From contig NZ_QDAE01000016.1 of assembly GCF_003075455.1 (NCBI RefSeq), positions 1 to 64,000 of the forward strand: 64,000 nucleotides of DNA, read 5' to 3'. The translations under genes were made by a program, and so were the position numbers. Of this stretch, positions 17,337-26,342 are shown piece by piece (position 1 is the stretch's first letter; every line of letters begins with the position of its first letter). The stretch is from Arthrobacter sp. Bz4 (lineage in GTDB: Bacteria; Actinomycetota; Actinomycetes; Actinomycetales; Micrococcaceae). The notes under the pieces are model-generated. The model saw only the letters and a list, made by a program, of their open reading frames with translations, was not told the origin of the DNA and did not search any database.

Positions 17337-18235
17337 GCCCTACCGCACAGATCCTCGACGGCAAGAAAACCGCCGCGGCCATCCGGTCCGAGCTGACCGA
17401 CCGCATCGCCACGCTTAAGGAGCGCGGCATCACCCCCGGTCTCGGCACCGTGTTGGTGGGGGACGATCCCGGCAGTCACTCCTACGTCGCCGGAAAGCAC
17501 CGCGACTGCGAACAGGTCGGCATCACCTCGGTCCGCCGGGATCTGCCCGCCGACATCTCGCAGGCGGACCTGGAACAGGTCATCGATGAACTGAACGACG
17601 ACGACGCCACCACCGGTTACATCGTCCAGTTGCCCCTGCCCAAACATCTCGATACCAACGCCATCCTCGAACGAATGGCGCCGGGGAAGGACGCCGACGG
17701 GCTGCACCCGGTCAACCTTGGCAAGCTGGTGCTGAACGTGGGCGCTCCGCTGGATTCGCCGCTGCCCTGCACCCCGCACGGCATCGTCGAACTACTCAGC
17801 CGGCACGGCATCAGCCTGAACGGGAAGAACGTTCTGGTGGTGGGTCGCGGGGTCACCGTCGGCAGGCCCCTCGGCCTGCTGCTCACCCGCCGCGACATCA
17901 ACGCCACGGTCACCCTGGCCCACACCGGGACCGTTGACCTGCCCCACCTGCTGCGGCAGGCCGACGTCGTCGTCGCTGCGGCGGGCTTCCCCGGCATGAT
18001 CAAGGCGGTGGACCTGAGGCCCGAGGCGATCGTGCTCGACGTTGGCGTCACCCGCGTGGAAGACCCCGAGACCGGCAAGGCGAAGCTCACGGGCGACGTC
18101 GAACCAGCGGCCGCCTCGACGGTTGCCTGGCTCTCACCCAACCCCGGCGGCGTGGGCCCGATGACCCGCGCCATGCTGCTGGCCAACGTGGTGGAAGCCG
18201 CCGAGCGGCAGGCCGGGATCGCCGTCGCACACTGA
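17333..18235 (+). CDS. folD: methylene-THF dehydrogenase / methenyl-THF cyclohydrolase
   Basis: Bifunctional enzyme converting 5,10-methylene-THF to 10-formyl-THF, supplying PurN and PurH. 300 residues. Signatures are [15 protein letters not shown] with the catalytic Lys, [34 protein letters not shown] for NADP binding and NPGGVGPMT near the end. Its ATG overlaps the stop of the 50-residue ORF, so glyA, the small ORF and folD are probably one ZTP-controlled transcript. Confidence 0.96.
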   Translation: MSPTAQILDGKKTAAAIRSELTDRIATLKERGITPGLGTVLVGDDPGSHSYVAGKHRDCEQVGITSVRRDLPADISQADLEQVIDELNDDDATTGYIVQLPLPKHLDTNAILERMAPGKDADGLHPVNLGKLVLNVGAPLDSPLPCTPHGIVELLSRHGISLNGKNVLVVGRGVTVGRPLGLLLTRRDINATVTLAHTGTVDLPHLLRQADVVVAAAGFPGMIKAVDLRPEAIVLDVGVTRVEDPETGKAKLTGDVEPAAASTVAWLSPNPGGVGPMTRAMLLANVVEAAERQAGIAVAH

Positions 18236-18381
18236 AACCAGGTACGCACGGCGCGGACCAGGTCGGGTGGAACCTCGGACGAGTTCGGTCTGGTAGGAGC
18301 CCTTCACGGTCGCGGGCAGCAGCAGCTTTCCCGAAGCGTGGTGATAACCCCCGACGCCCTTTTCGTAGCCCGTCCCTGATG

Positions 18382-18879
18382 TCAGGCTGTGAGGGCGGTG
18401 CTGTGGATGATTCGATCAAGGGTGGCGCCCCAACCATCTCGTGTGCCGCCATCGATGAGGTTCCGAACCTCTTCAGTTGGCAGGTGGTCGGGAAAGTTCA
18501 CCGTGAACTCGAGTCGGGTGCCGTCCTGGGCATCCGTGAGGTTGACGCTCACGACGGGCGCCTCCCGCTGCTGGTCTCCCGCGAGGTCCGGCCACCCGCC
18601 GACGGCTCCCCACCGAAAAACCAGTCGTACGTCGGGAACGATTTCGAGATACTCCCCGCCGGTTGGGTAGTGAAGTTCCTCATTTACGACCATCTGTTGC
18701 CTCCATGCACCGCCCACCCGCAGATCGACCTCTATCGGGGACGATGGGGTGGGCATGGCCGGGTTATAGAACCAGGCGAGATGTTCCGAATCGGTCCAGG
18801 CTTTGAACACCAGGTGGCGGGGGGCTTGCAGATTGCGGGTCAGGGTAAAGCTTCGTTCTGTTTGTGTGTGGTGCGCCAT
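18382..18879 (-). CDS. SRPBCC / AHSA1-like domain protein
   Basis: 165 residues. The helix-grip fold of the activator-of-Hsp90 homologue (AHSA1/SRPBCC) family is recognisable from RNLQAPRHLVFKAWTDSEHLAWFYNP near the N terminus (motif at about 15-40) and the central GGEYLEIVPDVRLVFRWG. Members bind hydrophobic ligands; many small bacterial ones have no known role. It is the last of three minus-strand genes (VOC, DinB-like, AHSA1) that look like one operon, and it follows the DinB gene by 39 bp. Confidence 0.82.
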   Translation of the reverse strand: MAHHTQTERSFTLTRNLQAPRHLVFKAWTDSEHLAWFYNPAMPTPSSPIEVDLRVGGAWRQQMVVNEELHYPTGGEYLEIVPDVRLVFRWGAVGGWPDLAGDQQREAPVVSVNLTDAQDGTRLEFTVNFPDHLPTEEVRNLIDGGTRDGWGATLDRIIHSTALTA

Positions 18880-18918
18880 CGGCCTTCCCTCAACTCGGAT
18901 TCCAGGGCGGGAGCACTC

Positions 18919-19401
18919 CTAGGAGGCGACGACAAGATCTTGATGCCCGTCGAGGAGTTCACGCACGATGTCCAGGTGCCCGGCATGGACGGAGGTCTCC
19001 GTGAGTACCCGATAGATGATCTCGCGCCCATCACGCATGGGCGGGCCTCCGTAGACATCTGCTGGGGGCACCCATCGCGGCGGGTCATCGAGGTCGACGC
19101 CAGCGAGGATTGTGTCGCTTTGAACGATCTCCCGCCGATAGGTGGTAATCGCCTCCGTCCCCGTCATCGGTTCCGCCGCCCATCCGTCATGGAGGTTTTG
19201 GATGGCTCTCCGGTCGCCGCCAAGGACGGCCGAAATCCAGAACATCTCATCATCGAATGCCAGATGATTCAGTAACTGTCTCACGGACCAACCGGAAGGC
19301 ACCATCACCCGGTGAAGTGCATCCTCTGGTAGCCCCTCGACAGCACGGAGCACATGCTCGCGGCCCGCCGTTAGCTGCGCGAGCAGTTGCGCGTCGCTCA
19401 C
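18919..19401 (-). CDS. DinB-superfamily protein
   Basis: 160 residues forming the four-helix DinB/YfiT-type fold. Metal-ligand-like His residues appear in the expected positions, in LLNHLAFDDEMFW and in ETSVHAGHLDIVRELLDG near the C terminus. Family members are metal-dependent, often thiol-linked transferases or of unknown role; a precise reaction cannot be given. The ATG at 19401 overlaps the stop codon of the preceding VOC gene (ATGA), indicating coupled translation. Confidence 0.82.
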   Translation of the reverse strand: MSDAQLLAQLTAGREHVLRAVEGLPEDALHRVMVPSGWSVRQLLNHLAFDDEMFWISAVLGGDRRAIQNLHDGWAAEPMTGTEAITTYRREIVQSDTILAGVDLDDPPRWVPPADVYGGPPMRDGREIIYRVLTETSVHAGHLDIVRELLDGHQDLVVAS

Positions 19402-19799
19402 AACCCGGGTTCATAACCGACGAGCCAGTGGAGTCCGTAGCGATCAACGACCTGGCCGTCGGAGGCACCCCACGGCTTCGGGGTTAGCGGGTCGATGACC
19501 GAGCCGCCATCAGCGAGCTTATCGAACCACTCATGCAGCACTGCCGGCTCGGCGGTACCCAACAACGAAAGCATCATCCCCTCGAACCGGACAGTCTTCC
19601 CGCCAGCCCCGGCATCCGATCCGGCCAGAGCAACGACACCGCTCAGAACTCCGTGCGCGATAGCGTTTCCAGGCCCATCGCTACGACCGAAGTCTTCGTA
19701 GGTATGCAAGGCGAGTTCTCCACCGAAAACGTGCCCGTAGAAGCTCAGGGCTTCACGAGCGGTACCAGGGAAACTGACGTAGATCTGGGGCGCCGTCAT
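19398..19799 (-). CDS. VOC-family protein, PhnB-like
   Basis: 133 residues with the start chosen at ATG 19799 (MTAPQIYVSFPGTA), which has GGGGAT just upstream; ATGs at 19805 and 19814 are possible. It has the PhnB/3-demethylubiquinone-like VOC layout: REALSFYGHVFGGEL in the first beta-alpha-beta unit and LHEWFDKLADGG with DRYGLHWLVGYEP at the end. The substrate is unknown. It is the first gene of a three-gene minus-strand operon and is divergent from an ABC exporter. Confidence 0.8.
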   Translation of the reverse strand: MTAPQIYVSFPGTAREALSFYGHVFGGELALHTYEDFGRSDGPGNAIAHGVLSGVVALAGSDAGAGGKTVRFEGMMLSLLGTAEPAVLHEWFDKLADGGSVIDPLTPKPWGASDGQVVDRYGLHWLVGYEPGL

Positions 19800-20049
19800 G
19801 GGCATCCCCGACATACGTCGAATGGGCGGGTGCGGGAGGAGTTCATGGTCTGATTCCTGACTGTCATCGGGTAGGGACACAGGTACGTCGGCGCCAATAC
19901 GCACATTTCGCCATCCTAGGCGAGGCTGATCGAGCTGAGTAGTAGGAGTTTCGATTTTTTCCTCCGCTGTGGGTGTGGTGCGATTGCGACCCGATCATAA
20001 AGATTCTGGTTGGCTTTTCCCAATGGGACAAATCCCCTAGGCTGAGCAG

Positions 20050-20991
20050 GTGCCCAACTCAGTGACCCGCGATTACGTCATTTCCGCCCGACAGCTCACC
20101 AAGCATTACGGTGACTTCGCCGCGGTCGATGACATTTCCTTCGATGTGCCGGCCGGTGAATCCTTCGGCCTGCTGGGACCCAACGGTGCCGGTAAATCCA
20201 CCACCATGCGGATGATCGGCGGAGTGTCGCAGCGTACCTCGGGGTCACTGACCATCATGGGCCTCGACCCAGAACAGCATGGTCCCCAGGTGCGCGCCCA
20301 CCTGGGGGTGGTGCCGCAGCAGGACAACCTCGACGAGGAACTCCGGGTCCGCGACAACCTGATCGTCTACGGGAGGTACTTCGGCCTGCCCCTGAGCTAC
20401 CTCAAGCCCAAGGCGGACGAGCTGCTCGAATTCGCCCAACTCACCGACAAGGCGAAAGCCAAGGTTGACTCGCTCTCCGGCGGTATGAAGCGCCGGCTCA
20501 CCATCGCCCGTTCGCTGATCAACGAACCAAAGATCCTGCTGCTCGATGAGCCGACCACCGGCCTTGACCCGCAGGCGCGCCACATCCTCTGGGACCGGCT
20601 GTTCCGCCTGAAGGAATCAGGGGTCACCCTGATCCTGACCACCCATTACATGGACGAGGCGGAGCAGCTCTGCGACCGGCTCGTGGTCGTGGACAAGGGC
20701 AAGATCATGGCGGAGGGCTCGCCAGCGAAGCTGATCCGCGAGCATTCCACCCGCGAGGTGCTCGAGCTACGGTTCGGTTCCGAGCGCAACACCACCGTCG
20801 CCGCTGAACTCCAGGGCATCGGCGACCGGCTGGAACCCTTGCCCGACCGCGTCCTCATCTACACGCACGACGGCGAAGCCGCCCTCGAGCAGGTCACCGC
20901 CCGCGGCCTGCACCCCATCACTTCCCTGGTCCGGCGGTCCTCGCTGGAGGACGTGTTCCTGCGCCTGACCGGGAGGAGTCTCGTTGACTAA
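20050..20991 (+). CDS. ABC-2 type exporter ATP-binding protein (NodI/DrrA-like)
   Basis: 313 residues, one ABC domain: Walker A GPNGAGKST, signature LSGGMKRRLTIARSL, Walker B LLLLDEPTTGLD and the switch His in LILTTHYMDEAEQLCDRL. A C-terminal extension of about 90 residues is typical of the DrrA/NodI drug and polysaccharide exporter ATPases. It starts at GTG 20050 and its 3' end overlaps the first permease gene. It energises the two permeases that follow. The substrate is not evident. Confidence 0.88.
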   Translation: MPNSVTRDYVISARQLTKHYGDFAAVDDISFDVPAGESFGLLGPNGAGKSTTMRMIGGVSQRTSGSLTIMGLDPEQHGPQVRAHLGVVPQQDNLDEELRVRDNLIVYGRYFGLPLSYLKPKADELLEFAQLTDKAKAKVDSLSGGMKRRLTIARSLINEPKILLLDEPTTGLDPQARHILWDRLFRLKESGVTLILTTHYMDEAEQLCDRLVVVDKGKIMAEGSPAKLIREHSTREVLELRFGSERNTTVAAELQGIGDRLEPLPDRVLIYTHDGEAALEQVTARGLHPITSLVRRSSLEDVFLRLTGRSLVD

Positions 20992-21898
20992 CTCGCCCAG
21001 CCCTGGCGCCGGCGTCGAGCCCGCCGCAACGCAGAAGGGCCCCACCAACAAGACGGCGATCCAGCCGCCGACGACGACGCTACGCGCCCACGCACCGCAG
21101 GTCGCGGCCGACCGCGCCAAACGGTTCGGTTCCTGGTACTACGCCGAGCACGCCCTGCGGGTCATGAACGGGTACCGCTGGACCCTCCTCGCCTACAGCG
21201 TGGGCAACCCGGTGATGTACCTGTTCGCCATGGGGGTTGGCCTGGCCACCCTGGTGGACCAGAACAGTTCCGATGCGTTCGGTGGGGTCAGCTATCTCGC
21301 ATTCATCGCACCGGCCCTGCTCGCATCCGCCACCATCATGACCGCCGCCACCGAGTTCACCTACCCGGTGATGGACGGTTTCAAGTGGCGGCGGGTCTAC
21401 TACGGGCCGCATGCCTCACCACTCGGCGTCCACCAGATTGTCAACGGCTACATCATCGCCATCAGCCTGCGGTTGATCCTCATGAGCGCGATCTACTTTG
21501 GGATTGTCGCCGCCTTCGGTGCCTCGCCGTCGGGGTGGGGCTGGGTGGCCGTGCCGGTGGCTGTGCTCTGCGGTCTGTCCTTCGGGTTGCCGCTGATGGC
21601 GTATTCGGCCAGTGTGCAGGAAGACAAGGGGCAGTTCGCGTTAGTGATGCGGTTCCTGGTGACGCCCATGTTCCTGTTCTCGGGCACCTTCTTCCCACTC
21701 GACACGCTGCCGATCTACCTGCAGTGGATCGGCTGGATTTCCCCGCTCTGGCATGGGACGCAACTGGGCCGGATGCTCACCTACGGCTTCCCGGTGCCGA
21801 TCTGGCTGGCCGTGATTCACGTGGTGTACCTGGTGGTGCTCGCCGTCCTCGGCTGGCGTCTGGCCCGCAGAACCTACGCACGGAGGTTGGGCAAGTGA
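20984..21898 (+). CDS. ABC-2 type exporter permease, first paralogue
   Basis: 304 residues. A Pro/Thr-rich N terminus of about 40 residues is followed by six hydrophobic segments of the ABC-2 membrane family, including LVTPMFLFSGTFFPLDTLPIYLQ and a loop with WHGTQLGR that matches its neighbour. The TTG start at 20984 overlaps the ATPase stop by 8 nt and is preceded by GGGAGGAG. The stop overlaps the GTG of the second permease. The tight packing indicates one complex. Confidence 0.85.
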   Translation: MTNSPSPGAGVEPAATQKGPTNKTAIQPPTTTLRAHAPQVAADRAKRFGSWYYAEHALRVMNGYRWTLLAYSVGNPVMYLFAMGVGLATLVDQNSSDAFGGVSYLAFIAPALLASATIMTAATEFTYPVMDGFKWRRVYYGPHASPLGVHQIVNGYIIAISLRLILMSAIYFGIVAAFGASPSGWGWVAVPVAVLCGLSFGLPLMAYSASVQEDKGQFALVMRFLVTPMFLFSGTFFPLDTLPIYLQWIGWISPLWHGTQLGRMLTYGFPVPIWLAVIHVVYLVVLAVLGWRLARRTYARRLGK

Positions 21899-22764
21899 CC
21901 GAGAAGCTGACCCATTCCGCAGCGCCGTCGTCGGCTGACCCGTTGACCGACGCCGACTACCGCATCACCCCGCAGACCCGACGCTTCAGCGCCCTCTACT
22001 CCCGCAACGCGAAAGCGGTAATCGCGCGTGGGCTGCGCGCCACGAAAAGCAGTAACTGGCTGATCATGGTCTCGGGCTTCTTCGAGCCGGTGCTGTACCT
22101 GATTTCGATGGGGGTGGGCCTCGGCGCACTGGTGGGGACCGTCGTCGGGCCCGGCGGCGAGGAGATCAGCTACGCGGCCTACATCGCACCGGCGCTGCTG
22201 GCCGTCTCCGCGATGAACGGCGCCGTGTACGACTCCACCTGGAACGTGTTCTTCAAGATGAATTTCGCGAAGCTCTACCAGGGCATGCTGTACACGTCGC
22301 TCGGGCCGCTGGATGTGGCGATCGGCGAGATCTTCCTGGCGCTCCTGCGCGGCGCGATGTACGCCACCGGGTTCACCGCGGTGATGGGCATAATGGGCCT
22401 GATCACCACGCCGTGGGCGCTGCTGATGGTCCCGGCGTCGGTGCTGATCGCGTTCGGGTTCGCCTCCTTCGGGATGGGGATCACCAGCTATATGAAGACG
22501 TTTCAGCAGATGGACTGGATTAACTTTGTGATGCTCCCGATGTTCCTGTTCTCGGCGACGTTCTACCCATTGAGCGTGTACCCGCAGGGCATCCAGTGGT
22601 TCATCCAGGCGTTGCCGCTGTGGCATGGCGTCGAGCTGCTGCGCCAAATCAGCGTGGGCACCTTCACCGCCGCGACGAGCATCCACATCCTCTACTACCT
22701 GGTGATGATCCTGGTCGGCATGGTGCTGACCACCAGCCGGCTGCGGAAGCTGTTCCTGAAGTAG
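21895..22764 (+). CDS. ABC-2 type exporter permease, second paralogue
   Basis: 289 residues, starting at GTG 21895, whose TG overlaps the preceding stop (GTGA). It has six hydrophobic segments with the same landmarks as the first permease: YAAYIAPALLA, the MLPMFLFSATFYPL region and LPLWHGVELLRQI. It is therefore a diverged tandem paralogue, and the exporter membrane part may be a heterodimer. Confidence 0.86.
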   Translation: MTEKLTHSAAPSSADPLTDADYRITPQTRRFSALYSRNAKAVIARGLRATKSSNWLIMVSGFFEPVLYLISMGVGLGALVGTVVGPGGEEISYAAYIAPALLAVSAMNGAVYDSTWNVFFKMNFAKLYQGMLYTSLGPLDVAIGEIFLALLRGAMYATGFTAVMGIMGLITTPWALLMVPASVLIAFGFASFGMGITSYMKTFQQMDWINFVMLPMFLFSATFYPLSVYPQGIQWFIQALPLWHGVELLRQISVGTFTAATSIHILYYLVMILVGMVLTTSRLRKLFLK

Positions 22765-22819
22765 CAGTTTGCTGCTCGAAGGGGTTCCATCCCGGAGGGA
22801 GGCTGGAACATACTGGAGC

Positions 22820-23179
22820 ATGATTGGAAAGTGGCAAGCCACCGTTTTCGACTGTCCAGACACCGATCGGCTCGCGTCGTTCTACGAGGACCTGCTCGGC
22901 ATGATCAGGGTCCAGCACGACGACGACGGGTGGATCTCCATCGGCGATGCGCCGGACCGGCCCGCGCTCGGCTTCCAACGGGTGAGCGACTACACGCCGC
23001 CCCGCTGGCCCAGCCAGGACCTGCCGCAGCAGGTGCACCTCGATGTTCGGGTCGATGACCTGGACATTGCCGAGGCGAAAGTCCTGGCCTTGGGCGCCGT
23101 GAGCATGAACTCAGGCTCCAAAGCCCACCGGGTCTTCCTCGACCCGGCCGGGCACCCGTTCTGCCTCGTCAGCTGGTAA
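22820..23179 (+). CDS. VOC-family (glyoxalase/bleomycin-resistance-like) protein
   Basis: 119 residues. One VOC module pair: ATVFDCPDTDRLASFYEDLLG at the N terminus and VHLDVRVDDLDIAEAKVLALG with a C-terminal HRVFLDPAGHPFCLVSW, the usual DPxGHPFCL ending. The His in HLDV and the Cys/Glu-type ligand pattern fit a metal site, but the substrate cannot be told. The ATG at 22820 follows the exporter operon by 55 bp; the longer frame has no support. Confidence 0.83.
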   Translation: MIGKWQATVFDCPDTDRLASFYEDLLGMIRVQHDDDGWISIGDAPDRPALGFQRVSDYTPPRWPSQDLPQQVHLDVRVDDLDIAEAKVLALGAVSMNSGSKAHRVFLDPAGHPFCLVSW

Positions 23180-23197
23180 CCAGGCCACCGAACTGGC

Positions 23198-23890
23198 TTA
23201 CGGTACGAGAGTCGCGTAGACCACGTAGTTGTCGTCAAACTCGCCGGTCTCCGGGTTGTAGCCGTCGCAGGTGATCAGGCGCAGCTCGGCGGCGTCAGTA
23301 TTTCCGTAGACCTCAAGGGTGGGGAAGTCGTCTTTCTGGTACTGCTCGCCGCGGTCGACGGCGAACACGGCAGTGCTCCCATCCTCGCGGACCACGTTGA
23401 TCTCGTCGCCGGCCTGCAGGGCGCGCAGGTCGGCGAACACGCCTGGGCCGCCACCGGTCGCATTGACATGGCCGAGCAGGACGGATGGCCCCCGTTCGCC
23501 CGAGGTGGGGGACTGGTCATACCAACTCGCTGGCGCCCCAGGTCCATCGGGCGGCACCTCAAGGGAGCCATTGTCCCGGAGCCCGAGATGCAGCAGCTCG
23601 GATTCAGCGGCGATCGTGGGAATGTTGAACGACACCGGCTTGGACGCTTCAAGGACCGCGGGCAGCTCCGGGGTGGGGACCGCACTGGGGGCCTCTGACG
23701 CAGCAGAGGTAGGTGCCGGGCTGGAAGGCGTGGCGGTCGAAGGCGCAGCCGAGGACGACGCCGAAGGGCTCGGCGCGGCAGGCCCCGTGCCTTCAGGGGG
23801 TGTGTCGGCACCGCAGGCGGTAAGAATCAAAAGGGCGGTCGCCGCCGAGGCCACAAAGCCTCGACGACGACCGTTTTTAGCGCTGATCAT
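23198..23890 (-). CDS. class F-like sortase predicted to be a lipoprotein
   Basis: 230 residues. The signal peptide ends in a lipobox (LTAC, lipidated Cys26), then a Ser/Pro/Ala linker (about 30-80) and a sortase domain (about 85-230). The catalytic His141 is in LLGHVNA and Cys208 in LRLITCDG. After Cys208 there is no Arg at all; the place where related enzymes have Arg (Y-R-D-N) reads FDDN. It may therefore use another residue or be impaired. It follows the CHRD surface-protein gene by 16 bp on the same strand, and that protein is its likely substrate. Confidence 0.82.
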   Translation of the reverse strand: MISAKNGRRRGFVASAATALLILTACGADTPPEGTGPAAPSPSASSSAAPSTATPSSPAPTSAASEAPSAVPTPELPAVLEASKPVSFNIPTIAAESELLHLGLRDNGSLEVPPDGPGAPASWYDQSPTSGERGPSVLLGHVNATGGGPGVFADLRALQAGDEINVVREDGSTAVFAVDRGEQYQKDDFPTLEVYGNTDAAELRLITCDGYNPETGEFDDNYVVYATLVP

Positions 23891-23906
23891 GAAATCAGAC
23901 TATTCC

Positions 23907-24689
23907 TTATGCGTTGTCTGCAGCGTTGCGGCGAACAACGTAGGTGCCACCAACGGCAGCAGCCAGAACGAGGCCACCTCCGAGGGCGAGCATGCCCATG
24001 TTGTTGTTTGACGTGGACTGTGCAACACCGGTGTCGGCGCCGCCCTCAGGCATTTCACCCATCTGTGAAGCGGTCACAACACCACAGAGTGCTGGTGAGG
24101 TGGCGCCCAGTGGAAGTGAAGGCTCGAGGTCCGAGGGAGCGTTGAAGGCCTCTTCGGAGCTTGACGTTGCTGGATCGAGGCCGTGGATGACGACGACGGC
24201 GGTCCCGGCTTCGATGGCGTCGAGGGTCTCGGCGTTCATCTCGAAGGTGCGCTCGATGGAGTAGTTTCCACCCTGGCCGGCGAGCTCAAGGTTCAGGCCG
24301 GCAGCTGGGCTGGTGTCGCCGCTGGTGCCCAAAGTGGTCTGGATGCCACCGTAGGCGGCTGCGCCTTCGGTGGTGGAGAGGATGCCGTCACCATCGGCGT
24401 CATCGGCCATGGTGGGGCAGGTGCCCTGCGCGCCACCGTGGATGTGCTGTACGTGTGGGTACGGCGCATCCATGAAGGTTTCGCCGAGACCGGAGACCTG
24501 AAGGTTTACGGTGGCAGTCTTGTCATCGATGTCCATCGCGAACGTAGCGGTACCGGTGGTGCCGCTGAGCTGCTGGAAGTCGACCGTGTATGAGCCGTTG
24601 GCGTGGTCGGCCATTGCTGGCGCACCGGCCATGGCAACCATGCCGAGGGCGAGGGTGGGGACTGCGAGAAGACGCAAGTTCTTATTCAT
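23907..24689 (-). CDS. secreted CHRD-domain protein with a C-terminal cell-wall sorting signal
   Basis: 260 residues. A Sec signal peptide is cleaved near AMA-DH (27/28). A CHRD (chordin-like) domain follows, with HVQHIHGGAQGTCP and an ELAGQGGNYS region. The C terminus has GADTG (217-221), a Ser/Asn linker, one hydrophobic helix (about 231-252) and RR (253-254). This is the layout of a sortase signal, with GADTG standing where LAxTG or LPxTG is usual. ATG 24689 has GGAGGA 8 nt upstream. It is the first gene of a two-gene unit with the sortase. Confidence 0.85.
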   Translation of the reverse strand: MNKNLRLLAVPTLALGMVAMAGAPAMADHANGSYTVDFQQLSGTTGTATFAMDIDDKTATVNLQVSGLGETFMDAPYPHVQHIHGGAQGTCPTMADDADGDGILSTTEGAAAYGGIQTTLGTSGDTSPAAGLNLELAGQGGNYSIERTFEMNAETLDAIEAGTAVVVIHGLDPATSSSEEAFNAPSDLEPSLPLGATSPALCGVVTASQMGEMPEGGADTGVAQSTSNNNMGMLALGGGLVLAAAVGGTYVVRRNAADNA

Positions 24690-24839
24690 GTGATTTTTCC
24701 TCCATAGAGCGAGTGTTAGCGCGCAATGATCAGCACACATACTAATACTTCGGAGTGGTGCCGATCACGGATGGGTGGGGAATAAAATAAAGTTTTGAGC
24801 CTGAGCGTTCGCCAACGGTGGAAGGTCATTCCTTCCCTG

Positions 24840-24861
24840 CCCCCATTTGCGAGAATGGGGG
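24840..24861 (+). promoter_or_regulatory. perfect hairpin abutting the start codon of the 24863 gene
   Basis: CCCCCATT (24840-24847) pairs perfectly with AATGGGGG (24854-24861) around a 6-nt loop and ends one base before the ATG at 24863. The only purine-rich ribosome-site candidate is the GGGGG of the right arm, so folding would hide it. This may limit translation; a terminator role is unlikely because the flanking genes diverge. Confidence 0.45.
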
Positions 24862-24862
24862 T

Positions 24863-25402
24863 ATGAAGCCTCTTGGGAACCAGAAACCGTTCGAGTCCGG
24901 CACCCCAGCGGGAGCGGGTCGAGGCCTGAGCCTGCGCATGGGCACCATCGGGATGAGCATTATGTTGATCGTCTTCCTGGTGGCTGTGGTCTTTGCCGCC
25001 AACCAGAACGACGTCGTCGGATGGCTGGTTGCCATCATCTCGCTGGGCTGGCTCCTGGTCTTCAGCTTCGTGGTCTTCAGCCTCAGGACGGCAGCCCGCA
25101 ATGCGGCGGCGCGGATCAACGAGGCCCAGCAGCAGTTCAACCGTGCCAACGGCATCCAGGATTCCACCAGCACCGGGGTGGTCGATGAGGCCACTTTGGC
25201 CCGCGACATGAAACTGGACCACAGCTTCAAAATTGTTCAGGTTCAGGTGCGGGTAATCCGGGACCATCTGGCCGCGGGGAAGTCCAGCGACGAGGAGACG
25301 GTGGGGCGGGCGCTCGAGACCATCGAGATCACGTCGCACAACGCCCGGTCGATGATGAAGAAGAACGATGACGGACCGGTGGAGGGCACCGTTGTCGACT
25401 GA
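24863..25402 (+). CDS. membrane protein of unknown function with two N-terminal helices
   Basis: 179 residues. Two hydrophobic segments lie at about residues 29-46 and 53-75. A long soluble C-terminal part, mostly helical and charged (LRTAARNAAARINEAQQQF then EATLARDMKLDHSF), may form a coiled coil. No family is recognised. It is divergent from the CHRD/sortase pair with a 173-bp region between starts. The ATG at 24863 directly follows a hairpin; the longer frame reads back through that hairpin and is not preferred. Confidence 0.65.
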   Translation: MKPLGNQKPFESGTPAGAGRGLSLRMGTIGMSIMLIVFLVAVVFAANQNDVVGWLVAIISLGWLLVFSFVVFSLRTAARNAAARINEAQQQFNRANGIQDSTSTGVVDEATLARDMKLDHSFKIVQVQVRVIRDHLAAGKSSDEETVGRALETIEITSHNARSMMKKNDDGPVEGTVVD

Positions 25403-25468
25403 CAAGGGCAACCAACGCCGCCTCTTTTTCGCCCTCATTCGTCAGAGCGCTCGGGTAGGGTGGAGCGG

Positions 25469-26323
25469 GTGAGTTCCACTGCAGCAACGACAGCTTTCAC
25501 CGATGGGTTGTCCCGAGCCAACGGGTCACTCCTGCGCGTCGCCACGGTCAACGTCAACGGTATCCGTGCGGCCTACAAACGAGGCATGGCCGACTGGCTC
25601 GCGGAACGAGAGATCGACATCCTCTGCCTCCAGGAGGTCCGTGCACCCGACGACGTCCTCAGAGGGCTCCTTGGGGAATCGTGGCACATCCTGCATGCCG
25701 AAGCCGAGGCCAAGGGCCGCGCCGGAGTCGCGATCGCCTCGCGAATCGCACCGACCGCAACCCGCACCCATATCGGCGACGACTACTTCGCCACCGCCGG
25801 GCGGTGGGTCGAAGCAGATTTTGAGCTTGGGGGAGTAACCCTCACCGTCGTCAGCGCGTATGTGCACTCGGGTGAAGTCGACAGCCCCAAGCAGGACGAC
25901 AAGTACCGATTCCTCGACGTGATTTCGGAGCGGCTGCCGGAACTGCGCCGCACCCGGGACCACACCCTGCTGGTGGGTGACCTCAACGTGGGGCACACCC
26001 AACTCGATATCCGCAACTGGAAAGGCAACGTGAAGAAGGCGGGTTTCCTGCCCGAGGAACGCGCCTACTTTGACCGGTTCTTTGATGACGAGTTCGGCTT
26101 CGTTGATGTGCACCGCCGCCTCGCGGGCGACGTCGACGGCCCCTACACCTGGTGGTCCTGGCGCGGTCAGGCGTTCGACAACGACACCGGTTGGCGGATT
26201 GACTACCACCTCGCCACCGAGGGCCTCGCTGCCGCTGCAGCAGACGCCGTCGTCGACCGTGCACCCTCGTATGACACGCGCTTCTCAGACCACGCTCCGC
26301 TGGTAGTCGATTACCGGCTCTAA
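25469..26323 (+). CDS. xth: exodeoxyribonuclease III (AP endonuclease)
   Basis: 284 residues. DNA-repair enzyme cutting at abasic sites and digesting 3' ends. All family motifs are present: VNVNGIRAA, the metal-binding Glu in CLQEVRA, YVHSGE, the [18 protein letters not shown] segment, [15 protein letters not shown] and the terminal [11 protein letters not shown] with catalytic Asp-His. I chose GTG 25469, preceded by GGAG; a GTG three codons earlier (25460) is equally in frame. It is 19 bp upstream of trpS on the same strand. Confidence 0.93.
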   Translation: MSSTAATTAFTDGLSRANGSLLRVATVNVNGIRAAYKRGMADWLAEREIDILCLQEVRAPDDVLRGLLGESWHILHAEAEAKGRAGVAIASRIAPTATRTHIGDDYFATAGRWVEADFELGGVTLTVVSAYVHSGEVDSPKQDDKYRFLDVISERLPELRRTRDHTLLVGDLNVGHTQLDIRNWKGNVKKAGFLPEERAYFDRFFDDEFGFVDVHRRLAGDVDGPYTWWSWRGQAFDNDTGWRIDYHLATEGLAAAAADAVVDRAPSYDTRFSDHAPLVVDYRL

Positions 26324-26342
26324 CTTTCAGGATTCTGTAACC

